Assembly: GCF_001306415.1 (NCBI RefSeq)
Contig: NZ_LDJX01000011.1
Span: 1 to 64,000 of the forward strand
Direction of reading: 5' to 3'
Length of the DNA stretch: 64,000 nt
Source of the DNA: Croceitalea dokdonensis DOKDO 023
GTDB lineage: Bacteria; Bacteroidota; Bacteroidia; Flavobacteriales; Flavobacteriaceae
Each line of letters opens with the position of its first letter. Position 1 is the stretch's first letter. Made by a program: the position numbers and the translations under genes. Positions 62,376-64,000 of this stretch are shown piece by piece. The notes beneath the pieces are model-generated. The model had not been told where the DNA came from, searched no databases, and was given only the letters and a program-made list of their open reading frames with translations.

Positions 62376-64000
62376 CACATTTACTATAATTGGTCTTAAA
62401 TATGGTTCCCCCACACTTGTAGCATACAATTTCTGGCTTTTCCAAGGTTTCCGTAAAAATTTCCCCCGTGGTCTGGGATGCAGTTATGGTGATATTCTTG
62501 GCACCTACAGGTATTTCAATATCTTCTGTAAAGCCTAAAGTAAAATTATCACTTTCCTTTGTTTCCCATTCCCCTTGATATTCATACCGCACCGTAAACC
62601 ACATGACATAACCCCCATTATTTTTAATCATTACGTTGCCAGGTACCGGCAAGTCAGGTAGCGCCCTGAAAAAATCGTTTTTACTTGTTTGGCCCTCTTT
62701 ATACTTATCCGTAATGTACTTGTCTATCATTATGGCAAGTACTTCAGATTTCTTACCAATATCGGGGTCATCAGCAAACATATTTGGCACTAATATTTCG
62801 GACATTGGGGCAAAATAAATCTCTATGGGCGCTAAATTCTCATCCACCTTATTGCGCCATTTATCCAAGTCATCCTCGCCATTGCCCCCTTGCACAAAAA
62901 CATCCCTTCTAAAGGCTTGATTCCCTTTCTGGGTCGTGGAGCCATCCTTGAATCCAAAGTCCACTTTATTGCCCACGGTCACTCCTTTTATCGTTGCTTC
63001 GGCCTCTGCTTTAAAGCCGGCTTCGGTCATCCTGGTTTTTTCATACTGCGAACGTTTAACCTGGGTTCTAGAAATATATTGGCCTCCATAAGCCACTTTT
63101 TTTGCAAAATGGGTACCGTACTTATTGATTAACCCATAATACTTCCCTTGCAAGACAGATAATTCATTGGGCAATCTTTGATTGCGCTGGGTAATCTCAA
63201 GGTTTTTAACGGGCCCCGTGGGTACCGGAAGTTCCGCGACCTGCTGTTTAAAACTGCGATCTAGTTTTTGTTTGTACTTCTGACCGGTAACATTATCTAC
63301 CCAGGTTAGTTTTAATTCAACCTCATGTAACTTTCGTTTAATTTTATTGAACATATAAATGGATTCCGATCCTATTGAGGTGGAATTCATTTGGCTATAA
63401 CTGGGACTAAAACTCCCTGAAGCCACCCCTGGAACACTAACACTTGGCGACATGGAAATATTAAAGGAATTGGTAAACTGCTGATAAGAGGTCACCCAAG
63501 AAGTAGAATCGGCTACCGAACCTGCATTTGCGGAGTAAAATTCGCTCCCAAACGGCTTTAAATACTGATTTTTATTGCCTGCCCTTGCGGGTGAATTGGT
63601 AACCAATACTGTCCTAAATGATTTTCTTGGTTTTAAATCGTTTGGGTTTAATGGGTCAAAATAGAGAATATCGAATCCAGCACCCAACCAATCGATACCG
63701 CTCAAGGGTTGCACCATAAATTCGGCCATATTGCCCAATTCAGATGTAAAATCATCGTAGTCATCAATATAAGCATCCACAATTTCATAGCCATCATCAT
63801 TCACAACAGTTGCATCATCTTGGCCATCATCTAAACCATCAATCATATTTGGTGGCATTCCCATACCCAATTGCATGGCCTGTTCTGCCGTTACACCGCC
63901 GGAGTTGGCCACGTATTGTTTTGTTCTGGCCTGGTCTGAACTTGGGCTATTGGCAGACCTGACGGGTCTTGATACAACCTTTTCCGGTTCGGAACCAAAA
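62368..64000 (-). CDS. MACPF/perforin-like protein (5' end beyond the window)
   Basis: The frame is open to the window edge with no stop; 543 residues are visible and the true start lies beyond 64000, since the GTG at 63912 is only an internal codon. The MACPF signature is KYGTHFAKKVAYGG (Y-G-T-H-F-x6-G-G). Flanking regions fit the perforin fold (FTNSFNISMSPSVSVPGVAS; TEAGFKAEAEATIKGVTVGN). A C-terminal domain (about 430-543) ends in CYKCGGTIFKTNYSKCDE, a possible metal knuckle. The N-terminal part is Asp-rich. Bacteroidota MACPF proteins include the BSAP antibacterial toxins, but the role here is unproven: toxin, adhesin or defence effector are all possible. Confidence 0.88.
   Translation of the reverse strand, partial: FGSEPEKVVSRPVRSANSPSSDQARTKQYVANSGGVTAEQAMQLGMGMPPNMIDGLDDGQDDATVVNDDGYEIVDAYIDDYDDFTSELGNMAEFMVQPLSGIDWLGAGFDILYFDPLNPNDLKPRKSFRTVLVTNSPARAGNKNQYLKPFGSEFYSANAGSVADSTSWVTSYQQFTNSFNISMSPSVSVPGVASGSFSPSYSQMNSTSIGSESIYMFNKIKRKLHEVELKLTWVDNVTGQKYKQKLDRSFKQQVAELPVPTGPVKNLEITQRNQRLPNELSVLQGKYYGLINKYGTHFAKKVAYGGQYISRTQVKRSQYEKTRMTEAGFKAEAEATIKGVTVGNKVDFGFKDGSTTQKGNQAFRRDVFVQGGNGEDDLDKWRNKVDENLAPIEIYFAPMSEILVPNMFADDPDIGKKSEVLAIMIDKYITDKYKEGQTSKNDFFRALPDLPVPGNVMIKNNGGYVMWFTVRYEYQGEWETKESDNFTLGFTEDIEIPVGAKNITITASQTTGEIFTETLEKPEIVCYKCGGTIFKTNYSKCDE

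Noticed and set aside
1-64000. CRISPR arrays, tRNA or rRNA genes, insertion sequences, prophage
   Set aside because: No regularly spaced short repeats, tRNA-like cloverleaf, transposase or phage structural gene was found. The fibre gene's phage-like stem is isolated and carries a Bacteroidota signal peptide.

Overview
The window looks like chromosome of a gliding, probably marine member of the Flavobacteriaceae (Bacteroidota). The supporting evidence is type IX secretion (T9SS) and gliding genes (PorP/SprF, the DUF5103 plug protein, PorT/SprT), two proteins ending in CHU_C-type T9SS sorting domains, a complete Na+-translocating NADH:quinone reductase operon, a TamL-like lipoprotein barrel, and repeated Bacteroidota-type -7 boxes (TAnnTTTG) upstream of genes. 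No tRNA, rRNA, CRISPR array, insertion sequence or prophage was found. Most of the window is ordinary core genome; the accessory-looking parts are 1-4761, 18564-22918, 40647-41625 and 61578-64000.

Layout. 1-4761: end of a Calx-beta/TSP3 adhesin followed by its PorP/SprF and OmpA/PD40 partners. 4791-6472 (minus): ECF sigma factor, 65-residue protein and MscS-like channel. 6512-9593: envelope lipoprotein, carboxypeptidase-regulatory-like protein, MFS transporter. 9809-13741: GNAT and kynureninase, an O-methyltransferase, then a lipoprotein, TatA and PAP2 phosphatase. 13822-18260 (minus): two paralogous regulatory-domain proteins, a DUF6702-like protein and an M1 peptidase. 18564-22918: a fibre-like repeat protein with three near-identical 264-bp units, overlapping a T9SS-sorted partner. 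22996-24856: Tat-exported VanY-type peptidase, M48 peptidase and a tiny membrane protein. 25031-28330: gpmI, map and a methyltransferase.

28309-35856 (minus): nqrABCDEF, a 122-residue protein and apbE, which together form a sodium-pumping respiratory module with the enzyme that attaches FMN to NqrB and NqrC. 36010-40646: T9SS plug protein, DUF3667 protein, apaG, pruA. 40647-41625: a gene-poor stretch with a decayed lipoprotein gene. 41653-46404: DinB, DKNYY lipoprotein, rsmG, fatty acid desaturase, aminotransferase. 46458-49297 (minus): trkA-trkH potassium uptake. 49585-56469: menG, porT/sprT, an RNA methyltransferase, tamL, fructose-bisphosphate aldolase, accD. 56539-61411: a lipoprotein, rpsO, pnp, rpoD. 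61578-64000 (minus): a secreted hypothetical protein and a MACPF/perforin-like protein cut by the window edge.

The strongest leads for something new are the repeat-expanded fibre gene with its overlapping sorting-domain partner and the MACPF protein with its overlapping partner. Smaller points are the decayed lipoprotein gene at 40773-41161, an AccD lacking its zinc cysteines, and the accD stop codon lying in the loop of its terminator hairpin. All family assignments come from reading the sequence without a database search.
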